Source: Torymus aiolomorphi
Lineage: Eukaryota; Arthropoda; Insecta; Hymenoptera; Torymidae
NCBI GenBank assembly: GCA_036365515.1
Contig: CM070877.1
Span: 70,926,022-70,990,021, forward strand
DNA: 64,000 bases
Direction of reading: 5' to 3'
Shown: positions 34,165 to 44,830 of the stretch, piece by piece
Position numbering within the stretch: position 1 is the first letter of the stretch
How the letters are laid out: every line of letters begins with the position of its first letter
Notes under the pieces: generated by a model
Database searches by the model: none
Told to the model about the DNA's origin: nothing
The model's input: the letters and a program-made list of their open reading frames with translations, nothing else
Program-made: the position numbers and the translations under genes

Positions 34165-34726
34165 ATGCCAATGCGTGGACATAATTTTGTGGATCTTGTT
34201 GTAACAGTTATTTATTTTACTGATGGAGCTGCGCAACATTTTAAAAATAAACGCAATTTCCAAAATCTTCTTCATCGTTATGATGATTTTGCTGTTGATG
34301 CTGAGTGGCATTTTCATGCAACAGCCCACGGAAAAAATGCATGTGATGGAATAGGTGCTTCCGTGAAAAGCAATGCCAGACGAGAAAGTTTACGGAAAGT
34401 ATCCGACAATTATATATTGACGCCCCAAGATTTATACAAATAGGCAACTGAGTATTTCAAAAATATTGAGTGCTTCTCTTCATCAAAAGACGATTACTTA
34501 AAGGCTACAGAAAAGCTACAAAACAGGCTAGCCGCAGCTAAGGCAATACCTGGAACTCAATTGTTTCATGGTATTAAATTATTAAATGATGCCAAAAAGT
34601 TAGAACTTAAAAGATTTTCAGCGTCAGAAGATTCTCAATTATATCCGCCGATCAAAAAAGAAAAAGTACTTAAAACTCAAACAAAGAAAGAAGCGGATGT
34701 CGCAAAAAGGACAATTCTTATAAAAT
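34165..34726 (+). pseudogene. Element C transposase fragment, unit 2
   Basis: Same two stops as unit 1 (TAG after 92 codons, TAA near the end), so units 1 and 2 share a recent common copy. Confidence 0.75.
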
Positions 34727-35494
34727 AAAAAAAATGGAAAAAAATTAGAATTTAAAGGAAAAGATCTATAAGGTTATTTTAAATTTCTGTTTCACTGCTT
34801 TCAGTGCGTTCATGGATATTTTTATGTTTAATATATTATGTTTTTCAAAATTTGTTATTGCGAAACGCGTTCTTCCAGACGAAAACTCGAGTTGAATATT
34901 GAAAGCCATTTCTCTCAAAGTATATCATGTTTTTTTCAAAATAAGCTACACCATTGGAAAATACAACTCTTAAGCTTCAAAACCCTGTCTGGGAGAAGTT
35001 GGAGAAATAAAGGGTTTAAAAGTAACAACATGAAAAAGACAGCGCCAAGGGTCCGCGCGAGCCCCTCGCGCCCGTGCATACGGCACGTTTAAGTGCACGC
35101 TCTATTCAATTCGCTAATAATCGTGTACCAAGTCTCTGAAAAAAGATCTAAGGACATATATCGATAGATTTTTTCCTGCTCTTTCCAATGATGCTATTAT
35201 TTTTATTCCGAAATGCTTCCTTCTAGTTGAAAATTCCATTTGAATGTTTAAACTCTATTTTTTCAATAAAATATCAGTCTTTTCTTCAAAATGAATTATA
35301 TTCTTCAAAAGTACAAATCTTAAACAATAAAATATTATATTTTTAAGTTGAAACATGAAAAGTTCAAAAATAGTAAGATCAAAAAGACAGCGGCTGCCCG
35401 AACTTTTTATGCTATGCTCAAGGGCGGATTAATACACGCGATGTGCTATTTCGCCCTTTCTTTTTTGTAAATATGAAATGTTTTGTAACTTACA

Positions 35495-36085
35495 ATGCCA
35501 ATGCGTGGACATAATTTTGTGGATCTTGTTGTAACAGTTATTTATTTTGCTGATGGTGCTGCGCAACATTTTAAAAATAAACGCAATTTCCAAAATCTTC
35601 TTCATCGTTATGATGATTTTGCTGTTGATGCTGAGTGGCATTTTCATGCAACAGCCCACGGAAAAAATGCATGTGATGGAATAGGTGCTTCCGTGAAAAG
35701 CAATGCCAGACGAGAAAGTTTACGGAAAGTATCCGACAATTATATATTGACGCCCCAAGATTTATACAAATAGGCAACTGAGTATTTCAAAAATATTGAG
35801 TGCTTCTCTTCATCAAAAGACGATTACTTAAAGGCTACAGAAAAGCTACAAAACAGGCTAGCCGCAGCTAAGGCAATACCTGGAACTCAATTGTTTCATG
35901 GTATTAAATTATTAAATGATGCCAAAAAGTTAGAACTTAAAAGATTTTCAGCGTCAGAAGATTCTCAATTATATCCACCGATCAAAAAAGAAAAATTACT
36001 TAAAACTCAAACAAAGAAAGAAGCGGATGTCGCAAAAAGGACAATTCTTATAAAATCAAAAAAATGTAAAAAAATTAGAATTTAA
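35495..36085 (+). pseudogene. Element C transposase fragment, unit 3
   Basis: Keeps the TAG after 92 codons but has the intact C-terminus (KKCKKIRI). Carries ADGAAQ instead of TDGAAQ, shared with unit 4. Confidence 0.75.
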
Positions 36086-36824
36086 AGGAAAAGATCTATA
36101 AGGTTATTTTAAATTTCTGTTTCACTGCTTTCAGTGCGTTCATGGATATTTTTATGTTTAATATATTATGTTTTTCAAATTGTGTTATTGCGAAACGCGT
36201 TCTTCCGGACGAAAACTCGAGTTGAATATTGAAAGCCATTTTTCTCAAAGTATATCATGTTTTTTTCAAAATAAGCTACACCATTGGAAAATACAACTCT
36301 TAAGCTTCAAAACCCTGTCTGGGAGAAGTTGGAGAAATAAAGGGTTTAAAAGTAACAACATGAAAAAGACAGCGCCAAGGGTCCGCGCGAGCCCCTCGCG
36401 CCCGTGCATACGGCACGTTTAAGTGCACGCTCTATTCAATTCGCTAATAATCGTGTACCAAGTCTCTGAAAAAAGATCTAAGGACATATATCGATAGATT
36501 TTTTCCTGCTCTTTCCAATGATGCTATTATTTTTATTCCGAAATGCTTCCTTCTAGTTGAAAATTCCATTTGAATGTTTAAACTCTATTTTTTCAATAAA
36601 ATATCAGTCTTTTCTTCAAAATGAATTATATTCTTCAAAAGTACAAATCTTAAACAATAAAATATTATATTTTTAAGTTGAAACATGAAAAGTTCAAAAA
36701 TAGTAAGATCAAAAAGACAGCGGCTGCCCGAACTTTTTATGCTATGCTCAAGGGCGGATTAATACACGCGATGTGCTATTTCGCCCTTTCTTTTTTGTAA
36801 ATATGAAATGTTTTGTAACTTACA

Positions 36825-37406
36825 ATGCCAATGCGTGGACATAATTTTGTGGATCTTGTTGTAACAGTTATTTATTTTGCTGATGGTGCTGCGCAACATT
36901 TTAAAAATAAACGCAATTTCCAAAATCTTCTTCATCGTTATGATGATTTTGCTGTTGATGCTGAGTGGCATTTTCATGCAACAGCCCACGGAAAAAATGC
37001 ATGTGATGGAATAGGTGCTTCCGTGAAAAGCAATGCCAGACGAGAAAGTTTACGGAAAGTATCCGACAATTATATATTGACGCCCCAAGATTTATACAAA
37101 TAGGCAACTGAGTATTTCAAAAATATTGAGTGCTTCTCTTCATCAAAAGACGATTACTTAAAGGCTACAGAAAAGCTACAAAACAGGCTAGCCGCAGCTA
37201 AGGCAATACCTGGAACTCAATTGTTTCATGGTATTAAATTATTAAATGATGCCAAAAAGTTAGAACTTAAAAGATTTTCAGCGTCAGAAGATTCTCAATT
37301 ATATCCACCGATCAAAAAAGAAAAATTACTTAAAACTCAAACAAAGAAAGAAGCGGATGTCGCAAAAAGGACAATTCTTATAAAATCAAAAAATGTAAAA
37401 AATTAG
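36825..37406 (+). pseudogene. Element C transposase fragment, unit 4
   Basis: TAG after 92 codons and ADGAAQ as in unit 3; a 2-bp loss in the terminal A run changes the last residues to KNVKN. This accounts for the 1328-bp step to the next unit. Confidence 0.75.
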
Positions 37407-38152
37407 AATTTAAAGGAAAAGATCTATAAGGTTATTTTAAATTTCTGTTTCACTGCTTTCAGTGCGTTCATGGATATTTTTATGTTTAATATATTATGTT
37501 TTTCAAATTGTGTTATTGCGAAACGCGTTCTTCCGGACGAAAACTCGAGTTGAATATTGAAAGCCATTTTTCTCAAAGTATATCATGTTTTTTTCAAAAT
37601 AAGCTACACCATTGGAAAATACAACTCTTAAGCTTCAAAACCCTGTCTGGGAGAAGTTGGAGAAATAAAGGGTTTAAAAGTAACAACATGAAAAAGACAG
37701 CGCCGAGGGTCCGCGCGAGCCCCTCGCGCCCGTGCATACGGCACGTTTAAGTGCACGCTCTATTCAATTCGCTAATAATCGTGTACCAAGTCTCTGAAAA
37801 AAGATCTAAGGACATATATCGATAGATTTTTTCCTGCTCTTTCCAATGATGCTATTATTTTTATTCCGAAATGCTTCCTTCTAGTTGAAAATTCCATTTG
37901 AATGTTTAAACTCTATTTTTTCAATAAAATATCAGTCTTTTCTTCAAAATTAATTATATTCTTCAAAAGTACAAATCTTAAACAATAAAATATTATATTT
38001 TTAAGTTGAAACATGAAAAGTTCAAAAATAGTAAGATCAAAAAGACAGCGGCTGCCCGAACTTTTTATGCTATGCTCAAGGGCGGATTAATACACGCGAT
38101 GTGCTATTTCGCCCTTTCTTTTTTGTAAATATGAAATGTTTTGTAACTTACA

Positions 38153-38743
38153 ATGCCAATGCGTGGACATAATTTTGTGGATCTTGTTGTAACAGTTATT
38201 TATTTTACTGATGGAGCTGCGCAACATTTTAAAAATAAACGCAATTTCCAAAATCTTCTTCATCGTTATGATGATTTTGCTGTTGATGCTGAGTGGCATT
38301 TTCATGCAACAGCCCACGGAAAAAATGCATATGATGGAATAGGTGCTTCCGTGAAAAGCAATGCCAGACGAGAAAGTTTACGGAAAGTATCCGACAATTA
38401 TATATTGACGCCCCAAGATTTATACAAATGGACAACTGAGTATTTCAAAAATATTGAGTGCTTTTTTTCATCAAAAGACGATTACTTAAAGGCTACAGAA
38501 AAGCTACAAAACAGGCTAGCCGCAGCTAAGGCAATACCTGGAACTCAATTGTTTCATGGTATTAAATTATTAAATGATGCCAAAAAGTTAGAACTTAAAA
38601 GATTTTCAGCGTCAGAAGATTCTCAATTATATCCACCGATCAAAAAAGAAAAAGTACTTAAAACTCAAACAAAGAAAGAAGCGGATGTCGCAAAAAGGAC
38701 AATTCTTATAAAATCAAAAAAATGTAAAAAAATTAGAATTTAA
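38153..38743 (+). CDS. Element C transposase C-terminal ORF, unit 5 (196 aa, open)
   Basis: TGG is present where units 1-4 have TAG (38429-38431), so the frame is open for 196 codons: MPMRGHNFVDL, TDGAAQHFKN, ATAHGKNAYDGIGASV (Cys to Tyr), YKWTTEYFKN, a Lys-rich tail ending KKIRI. Resembles the final third of the element A transposase with two of three candidate Asp residues. The ATG lies within the inverted-repeat arm, so the arm may supply the start codon. Whether it is expressed is unknown. Confidence 0.6.
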   Translation: MPMRGHNFVDLVVTVIYFTDGAAQHFKNKRNFQNLLHRYDDFAVDAEWHFHATAHGKNAYDGIGASVKSNARRESLRKVSDNYILTPQDLYKWTTEYFKNIECFFSSKDDYLKATEKLQNRLAAAKAIPGTQLFHGIKLLNDAKKLELKRFSASEDSQLYPPIKKEKVLKTQTKKEADVAKRTILIKSKKCKKIRI

Positions 38744-39482
38744 AGGAAAAGATCTATAAGGTTATTTTAAATTTCTGTTTCACTGCTTTCAGTGCGTTCA
38801 TGGATATTTTTATGTTTAATATATTATGTTTTTCAAATTTTGTTATTGCGAAACGCGTTCTTCCGGACGAAAACTCGAGTTGAATATTGAAAGCCATTTT
38901 TCTCAAAGTATATCATGTTTTTTTCAAAATAAGCTACACCATTGGAAAATACAACTCTTAAGCTTCAAAACCCTGTCTGGGAGATGTTTGAGAAATAAAG
39001 GGTTTAAAAGTAACAACATGAAAAAGACAGCGCCGAGGGTCCGCGCGAGCCCCTCGCGCCCGTGCATACGGCACGTTTAAGTGCACGCTCTATTCAATTC
39101 GCTAATAATCGTGTACCAAGTCTCTGAAAAAAGATCTAAGGACATATATCGATAGATTTTTTCCTGCTCTTTCCAATGATGCTATTATTTTTATTCCGAA
39201 ATGCTTCCTTCTAGTGGAAAATTCCATTTGAATGTTTAAACTCTATTTTTTCAATAAAATATCAGTCTTTTCTTCAAAATGAATTATATTCTTCAAAAGT
39301 ACAAGTCTTAAACAATAAAATATTATATTTTTAAGTTGAAACATGAAAAGTTCAAAAATAGTAAGATCAAAAAGACAGCGGCTGCCCGAACTTTTTATGC
39401 TATGCTCAAGGGCGGATTAATACACGCGATGTGCTATTTCGCCCTTTCTTTTTTGTAAATATGAAATGTTTTGTAACTTACA

Positions 39483-40067
39483 ATGCCAATGCGTGGACAT
39501 AATTTTGTGGATCTTGTTGTAACAGTTATTTATTTTACTGATGGAGCTGCGCAACATTTTAAAAATAAACGCAATTTCCAAAATCTTCTTCATCGTTATG
39601 ATGATTTTGCTGTTGATGCTGAGTGGCATTTTCATGCAACAGCCCACGGAAAAAATGTATGTGATGGAATAGGTGCTTCCGTGAAAAGCAATGCCAGACG
39701 AGAAAGTTTACGGAAAGTATCCGACAATTATATATTGACGCCCCAAGATTTATACAAATGGACAACTGAGTATTTCAAAAATATTGAGTGCTTTTTTTCA
39801 TCAAAAGACGATTACTTAAAGGCTACAGAAAAGCTACAAAACAGGCTAGCCGCAGCTAAGGCAATACCTGGAACTCAATTGTTTCATGGTATTAAATTAT
39901 TAAATGATGCCAAAAAGTTAGAACTTAAAAGATTTTCAGCGTCAGAAGATTCTCAATTATATCCACCGATCAAAAAAGAAAAAGTACTTAAAACTCAAAC
40001 AAAGAAAGAAGCGGATGTCGCAAAAAGGACAATTCTTATAAAATCAAAAAAAATGATAAAAAATTAG
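39483..40067 (+). CDS. Element C transposase C-terminal ORF, unit 6 (194 aa, open)
   Basis: Open like unit 5, with CDGIGASV retained and NVCD for NACD upstream; the C-terminus differs (KSKKMIKN) through an indel in the A run. Its 3' flank (40080-40108) keeps about 27 bp that all other units lack, so unit 6 preserves the ancestral 3' end. Confidence 0.6.
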   Translation: MPMRGHNFVDLVVTVIYFTDGAAQHFKNKRNFQNLLHRYDDFAVDAEWHFHATAHGKNVCDGIGASVKSNARRESLRKVSDNYILTPQDLYKWTTEYFKNIECFFSSKDDYLKATEKLQNRLAAAKAIPGTQLFHGIKLLNDAKKLELKRFSASEDSQLYPPIKKEKVLKTQTKKEADVAKRTILIKSKKMIKN

Positions 40068-40224
40068 AATTTAAAGGAAAAGGTAATATTGTTATGCCAG
40101 ATTAAACAATCTATAAGGTTATTTTAAATTTTTGTTTCACTGCTTTCAGTGCATTCATGGATATTTTTATGTTTAATATATTATGTTTTTCAAATTTTGT
40201 TATATAAATGAACAAAGTTCATTG

Positions 40225-40890
40225 TAATATTATACTAACTGTTACAACTAGATCTACAAAATTGTGTCCACGCATTGGCATTGTAAGTTATAAAACATTT
40301 TACATTTACAAAAAAGAAAGGGCGAAATAGCACATGTATTAATCCGCCCTTGAGCATAGCGTAAAAAGTTCGGGCAGCCGCTGTCTTTTTGATCTTACTA
40401 TTTTTGAACTTTTCATGTTTCAACTTAAAAATATAATATTTTATAGTTTAAGACCTGTACTTTTGAAGAATATAATTCATTTTGAAGAAAAGACTGATAT
40501 TTTATTGAAAAAATAGAGCTTAAACATTCAAATGGAATTTTCAACTAGAAGGAAGTATTTCGGAATAAAAATAATAGCACCATTGGAAAGAGCAGGAAAA
40601 AATCTATCGATATATGTCCTTAGTTCTTTTTTCAGAGACTTGGTACACGATTATTAGCGAATTGAATAGAGCGTGCACTTAAACGTGTCCTACGCACGGG
40701 CGCGATGGGGCTCGCGCGGACCCTCGGCGCTGTCTTTTTCATGTTGTTACTTTTAAACCCTTTATTTCTCCAACTTCTCCAAGATAGGGTTTTGAAGCTT
40801 AAGAGTTGTACTTTTCAATGGTGTAGTTTATTTTGAAAAAAAAACATGTTATACTTTGAGAAAAATGGCTTTCAATATTCAACTTGAGAA
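40225..40890 (-). repeat. Inverted arm closing the array (right TIR of element C)
   Basis: Reverse complement of the unit's non-coding part, from TAACTGTTACAACTAGATCT to GGCTTTCAATATTCAACTTGAG, at about 93-95 percent identity. It begins after a short hairpin AATGAACAAAGTTCATT (40208-40224). It lacks the last about 45 bp of the arm and passes directly into Penelope sequence. Confidence 0.8.
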
Positions 40891-41640
40891 ATTCAAAATT
40901 ACTTGACCAAGAAATTAATAAAGATAAAAGACTATTTTCCGGAGCATTATACATACACACACAAAAGAACTTTATGAATAAACAATTTGAAATAAATAAA
41001 CTTCCTAAAGAATATAGTGTGATGATAAGTAATTTTGAATTTTTATCTCCTTCCTAGTATGAAAACGGCAGAATTTGGTTGAGCGGATATCAGGAGAACA
41101 TATACCGTAGTTATATATAGTCATGTCTTATAGCCATTTAAGAGCAACGCGCTTCTAAGCTATACCTCTATATTGATATGTTTTCTTGATACCTCTCCTT
41201 TGCGTTCGAACTCGTCGGAGTGGGCTGCGCCCCACCTAAACCATTTACCTATGTCATTGAGCCACATATACATTGTTACACGTATATATATATTGTACAC
41301 ACACTAAATTATTAGTATATATATGAGATTTTCTGATTTAATTTTTACTATGACAAACGGACAGCTCTCCGCACTACATCAAAAATAAACGTTGTAAGTG
41401 CCATTCGTTAATTGTTCCTACGTGTTGCTTAATTTATTTATTCATACGTGTTGTATAAAATAAAATTGTATCTATTTTTTGTTTATTAGTTACCTGAAGA
41501 GGGACATTTACTAATAAAAGATGTCCGAAACGTTGTTAATGTCAAATAAATTTGGTTGTTTTATTTTTTACCATCTCGTACAACAAAATATTGGTAGTAA
41601 CCTTGGCCACTAGATGCAATCAACATTTAAATTAACCATT
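40891..41640 (+). mobile_element. Penelope-like element, 3'-terminal fragment 1
   Basis: 40910-41057 encodes the last about 45 residues of a Penelope-like ORF (HTQKNFMNKQFEINKLPKEY, FEFLSPS-stop), closely matching fragment 2 at 49200-49308. The 3' region carries a hammerhead-like motif (41494-41543). It is truncated at the 5' side by the element C arm. Confidence 0.7.
41494..41543 (+). ncRNA. Hammerhead ribozyme-like motif 1
   Basis: CTGAAGA (core CUGANGA) at 41494-41500, stem II GGACAT/ATGTCC, GAAA at 41527-41530, then a 5-bp stem ACGTT/AATGT and GTC at 41541-41543. There is one extra G in stem II, and I cannot see a good stem I. Hammerheads are known in Penelope-like elements; catalysis here is unproven. 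Confidence 0.45.
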
Positions 41641-42320
41641 ATAAAGTTTTATTATATTTTGAAGTTTTATACATTTATTATGTTAGTTAAGCCCCAAAGC
41701 CTATGAATCATTAAAAAAAAAGTGATCACGCGCAACGCCCTCTGTACTAAACTAAGAAAGAAAATTAATAAAATTTTTAATAATACGAAATTAGTGAATA
41801 ATAAATACTACAAGATTGAGTGAGTAAAACGAACTAAAAAATTAAAAAATTAAAAGGAAAACCTTCTAGGTAGAAGAGTAAGGGCGAAAGCCGGGTGAAT
41901 TTTATTGCGAGTGCAATTTAAAACACATGGAAATCGCAGCAGACCCTTCTTCCATCGTTTAGTTTTTCTTTCTTTCCTAAAATTTTCTCAAAGCAGCGAA
42001 TGTCTACGTTTTCATTCGTTGCCACACCTTCGTCTACGCCGGACATCGTGTTTCACGTTTGTGCTTGCAGTATTTCTGTACTTTCGAAAGATTTTGTTTA
42101 AAGTAATTTTTATTTTTTTTTATTTTCGAAAAAGTGAACCGACAGCTAATTACCCTTGTGTATTGCCATTTGCTGCTGTAAATAAGACGTGTAGAAAACC
42201 ATAACTTCTGCATTCAGTGAATTTTCGTTGTGGTTGAGAATCTGAGGAATTAAAATAAATAGTAAGTAAATTTTGAAAATTTTCTCTCAGTGTTGAGATG
42301 TGTTTTTTGGATAATTTATA
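41641..42320. other. No gene recognised
   Basis: AT-rich, then a pyrimidine-rich 41940-42060. It may be the leader of the unit holding the next two ORFs. A GTAAGTAAATT donor-like sequence (42261) and a TTTTCTCTCAG acceptor-like sequence (42288) lie close together, too close for an ordinary intron. Confidence 0.4.
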
Positions 42321-42701
42321 ATGATTCCGGTAGTCAATGATTTTGTTCTTGATAGCTATATTGTAAACCGCGTAGTCGAATTAGATTCTCGTATTAACGG
42401 ATTTGAAGTTTTTGAACAAGATAGTCGCGAGATAGTTTCCGCTATTTTGGAAGACTTCCAATATTTCCGAAGTGTTATTGAAGCTCACGGTGATCAAATT
42501 AAAAACTTAACTGAAACTTTGTCGGTTGCGGCAAATAAAATAAATAAATTAACCATTAAAAAGAAAAAAATTTGCACGCATCTATCTGAAATAATAAAAA
42601 GTCATTTTAAATTAAAAAGGGAAGTTAGTAACAAATTCCAAACATATGACAAAAATTTAAATTTAATTACTGAAAAATTCAATACGCTGTCACTAAATTA
42701 A
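42321..42701 (+). CDS. Unrecognised 126-aa coiled-coil-like protein
   Basis: Starts at the ATG at 42321 (TATAATGATTCC). Lys/Glu/Ile/Leu-rich with a heptad-like pattern over residues 20-120; no known domain. The opening residues MIPVVNDFVLDSYIVNRV resemble the frame at 45562 (MIPPLENILLETRFENRV), so the two are probably related. Because the second is followed by a gypsy-type zinc knuckle and protease, this may be the N-terminal part of a gag-like protein. Confidence 0.45.
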   Translation: MIPVVNDFVLDSYIVNRVVELDSRINGFEVFEQDSREIVSAILEDFQYFRSVIEAHGDQIKNLTETLSVAANKINKLTIKKKKICTHLSEIIKSHFKLKREVSNKFQTYDKNLNLITEKFNTLSLN

Positions 42702-42754
42702 CCGATAATCTCAACTCTCTAAACAAAGGCAACAAATAGTTTTTTTTTGTTAAA

Positions 42755-43224
42755 GTGGAGAACCAGTTCCCCAAATCCATTAACGGGTACAAGTCCGTGG
42801 CTAGGGCCGCCAAGCCCAACAAAAGACAGAGAACTGCTGTGGCAGCTCAGTCCACAAACGTTGAGCACGAGAGGATTGTACCAGTCTTAGGGGCGATTGA
42901 AAATGTGCCCATAAACGCGCCCGTAAACGCGCCCGTAAACGCGCCTGTAAATGTGCCTCTAGGTCGTCCTCGGGTAATTAAAGTCAAGACGCTTAAGGAA
43001 AAGGTCAATATTATTGAATTTAAAAAGGGTCATCGCATAACCCCACCGACGAGCGACAATTGAGGGACAATTTATTGTGCAGAAAATGCAGAAAAGTTTA
43101 TAAAAACGATTACTGCATAATCTGTTTCAAATTAAAACTCGGATTCGTACCTGATCAAACTCCACCCGATGGGTTATTAGAATATTTGCCGTTAACGGAC
43201 GGATTTGTAGACAATCACTTGTAA
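42755..43224 (+). pseudogene. Small basic ORF with a Cys-rich end in a shifted frame
   Basis: 42755-43063 encodes about 102 residues without an ATG (first in-frame codons after TAG at 42737): basic N-terminus (KPNKRQR), a NAPV repeat (three copies), and GRPRVIKVKT. It stops at TGA at 43061. The minus-one frame overlaps it and continues DNLLCRKCRKVY, YCIICF, then PDGLLEYLPLTDGF to a stop at 43222-43224. The two CxxC pairs look like a zinc ribbon. A frameshift, recoding or splicing could join them. Not recognised. Confidence 0.4.
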
Positions 43225-44020
43225 TTAAAATAAATTATCTGTGTCTTAAAATCTTAAATAAATAAAAAATATTTTATATGTTTAAAAACAAAAAAAACTC
43301 CTGACTTGTTGCTAAATTAATCATACCTTTTTCCACTAGCACGTCCAAACGCGCTGCGCGCGCTCGTCCTTTATCTTCAATTGTACAATTAATATTGCAA
43401 TATTATGAATTAAAAATTTATTTAATTCTTCTGAACATTTATAAACTTATCGAATTCTTTGAGAATTCCATAAATTATAATGAGGACATGCTGTGGGTGT
43501 TTACAAAATAAATTGAGCCAAATACTTTGGTAAATTAAACTATAATATATTCACAATAACTATAAAATTATAAATTACTATTACAAATTTGTCGATATAA
43601 AAGTTGTTTCAAGAGTAAGTATAAAATGTGTGAGATGTTACAAGTAAATAGTTGACTGTATGACTGTTACATAATTCTGAGTGTATGAGTGTTACAAAAT
43701 TCTGTGAGTATTGGTGAATTTGCTATTTGAGTGTATGAGTTTTCTGTGTGACGTTGTGAATCACTGATGAGTGTACTAACCATATAATAAGCAACACAAT
43801 CAATTATTATTGAATTAATTGTGGTTGAGTTTTCAATGAGATGACACGATTAGGTATTACTGACCTAATCGTGCCTGAGTATTTCCCGCTGTACAGCTTG
43901 GTTATGCTTTCCGTGTAGCAGCGCACCTTCGTATAAAATGGCCGCATGTATTTGAGTTGTTACCTTATCATACGTAGAGGTTATATTAATCTTTACGCCG
44001 ACGAGTTGGTCCCGTGATGG
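43225..44020. other. AT-rich DNA with a hairpin at 43845-43874
   Basis: No gene. CACGATTAGGT and ACCTAATCGTG form an inverted repeat around a 7-nt loop (43846-43874). Irregular GTGTATGAGTGTTAC-like repeats lie at 43640-43750. Confidence 0.5.
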
Positions 44021-44049
44021 TGATTCCGCAACGAAGCTGAGCAGTGGAG

Positions 44050-44830
44050 AAGAACCGTATGTTGAGCATGACAACGAAAGATGAAATAAGCCGGTGAGAT
44101 GAGTGTGAGGATGCGAAGCAGCCGTTGAGAGAAGCCAGTTGAGCAAAGCCGATTGAGAACTGCCAGTGTAATTTTCCTGCTTGAAAAAACCATGCCCAAA
44201 TCCCGTTGATATTATTGATCACGGTGATCATGAGTTTACTGCCGGGGTTGCATTGGTGAAAGTGCAGGTGTGAGCGAGTATCCGTGCAAAGTTGCTGAGT
44301 GAGTATATGCCATGTGAGGAGAAACCGCGTGAGAAGCTGCCTTGTGAGACGCACTGCACTATGAATATGCCGTGTGAGATATTGCCTCGTGGCGCGCACG
44401 AAGCATCGAGCGCCGGTGAGAAGATGCCGCTTGAGTATCACCGCCGTGTGAGAAGTTTCCGTGTGAGAGACACTGCTGCGTGAAAACATGCCGCGATAGA
44501 CGACGCCATATGAGATGTTGCCGAGCTGCAGTCCATGTTGAGAGAGTGAGAAACACTACACTTGAATTTTTCACTTGAGAATCGCCGAATGTGCACAGTG
44601 AGTTTCTCTACGAGACGAACCGCTACACAGAGTGAGTTGACCGAGAGAGAGAGAGAGAGCTCCATCACATGAGAATCGCCGGCACAGTAGATTTCCCTCG
44701 TGGTAGACCATTACTGAGAGAGACTTTTAGTGAGAGGTTTGAGTGTATCTACTGTGAGCCAAAGTACCGTGAGTTTTTCCACGAGGCGAACCATTACATG
44801 GATACTAATTGAGTGTGAGAATTAAGAGAG
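44050..44830. repeat. Irregular GTGAG-based short repeats
   Basis: More than 15 occurrences of GTGAGA or GTGAGT, many in a diverged unit like GTGAGAAGCTGCC spaced 15-30 bp. No protein frame is conserved across the units. Confidence 0.5.

Larger units (their letters stand above)
31689..40204 (+). repeat. Tandem array of 1.33-kb element C units
   Basis: Six full head-to-tail units plus a partial first unit. Equivalent start codons fall at 32835, 34165, 35495, 36825, 38153 and 39483 (steps 1330, 1330, 1330, 1328, 1330). Each unit has about 640 bp of non-coding DNA that is also the arm of a TIR, then the C-terminal half of an element A/B-type transposase, then about 100 bp of 3' sequence. Units are over 97 percent identical by eye, and neighbours share private variants. 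The array begins mid-unit at 31689 against the gypsy remnant. Confidence 0.9.

Noticed and set aside
32179..39080. 84-92-codon frame (MFFK...CETRSS) repeated in each array unit
   Set aside because: It lies in the TIR-derived non-coding part, its reverse complement forms part of the inverted arm, and it lacks any domain.
32769..39765. Minus-strand frames repeated in each unit (MGCCMKMPLSIN, MPICINLGAS)
   Set aside because: They are antisense shadows of the transposase fragment.
28198..41060. One long gypsy element spanning the tandem array
   Set aside because: No matching 3' LTR or pol sequence resumes after the array; the right side is Penelope sequence.
42261..42298. Mini-intron (GTAAGTA to CTCTCAG)
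   Set aside because: About 38 bp is too short for an insect intron and it lies upstream of any supported coding sequence.
42980..43063. Canonical minus-one slippery heptamer
   Set aside because: TTTAAAAAG is present near 43019, but the reading frame does not place it as X XXY YYZ, so programmed frameshifting is not supported.
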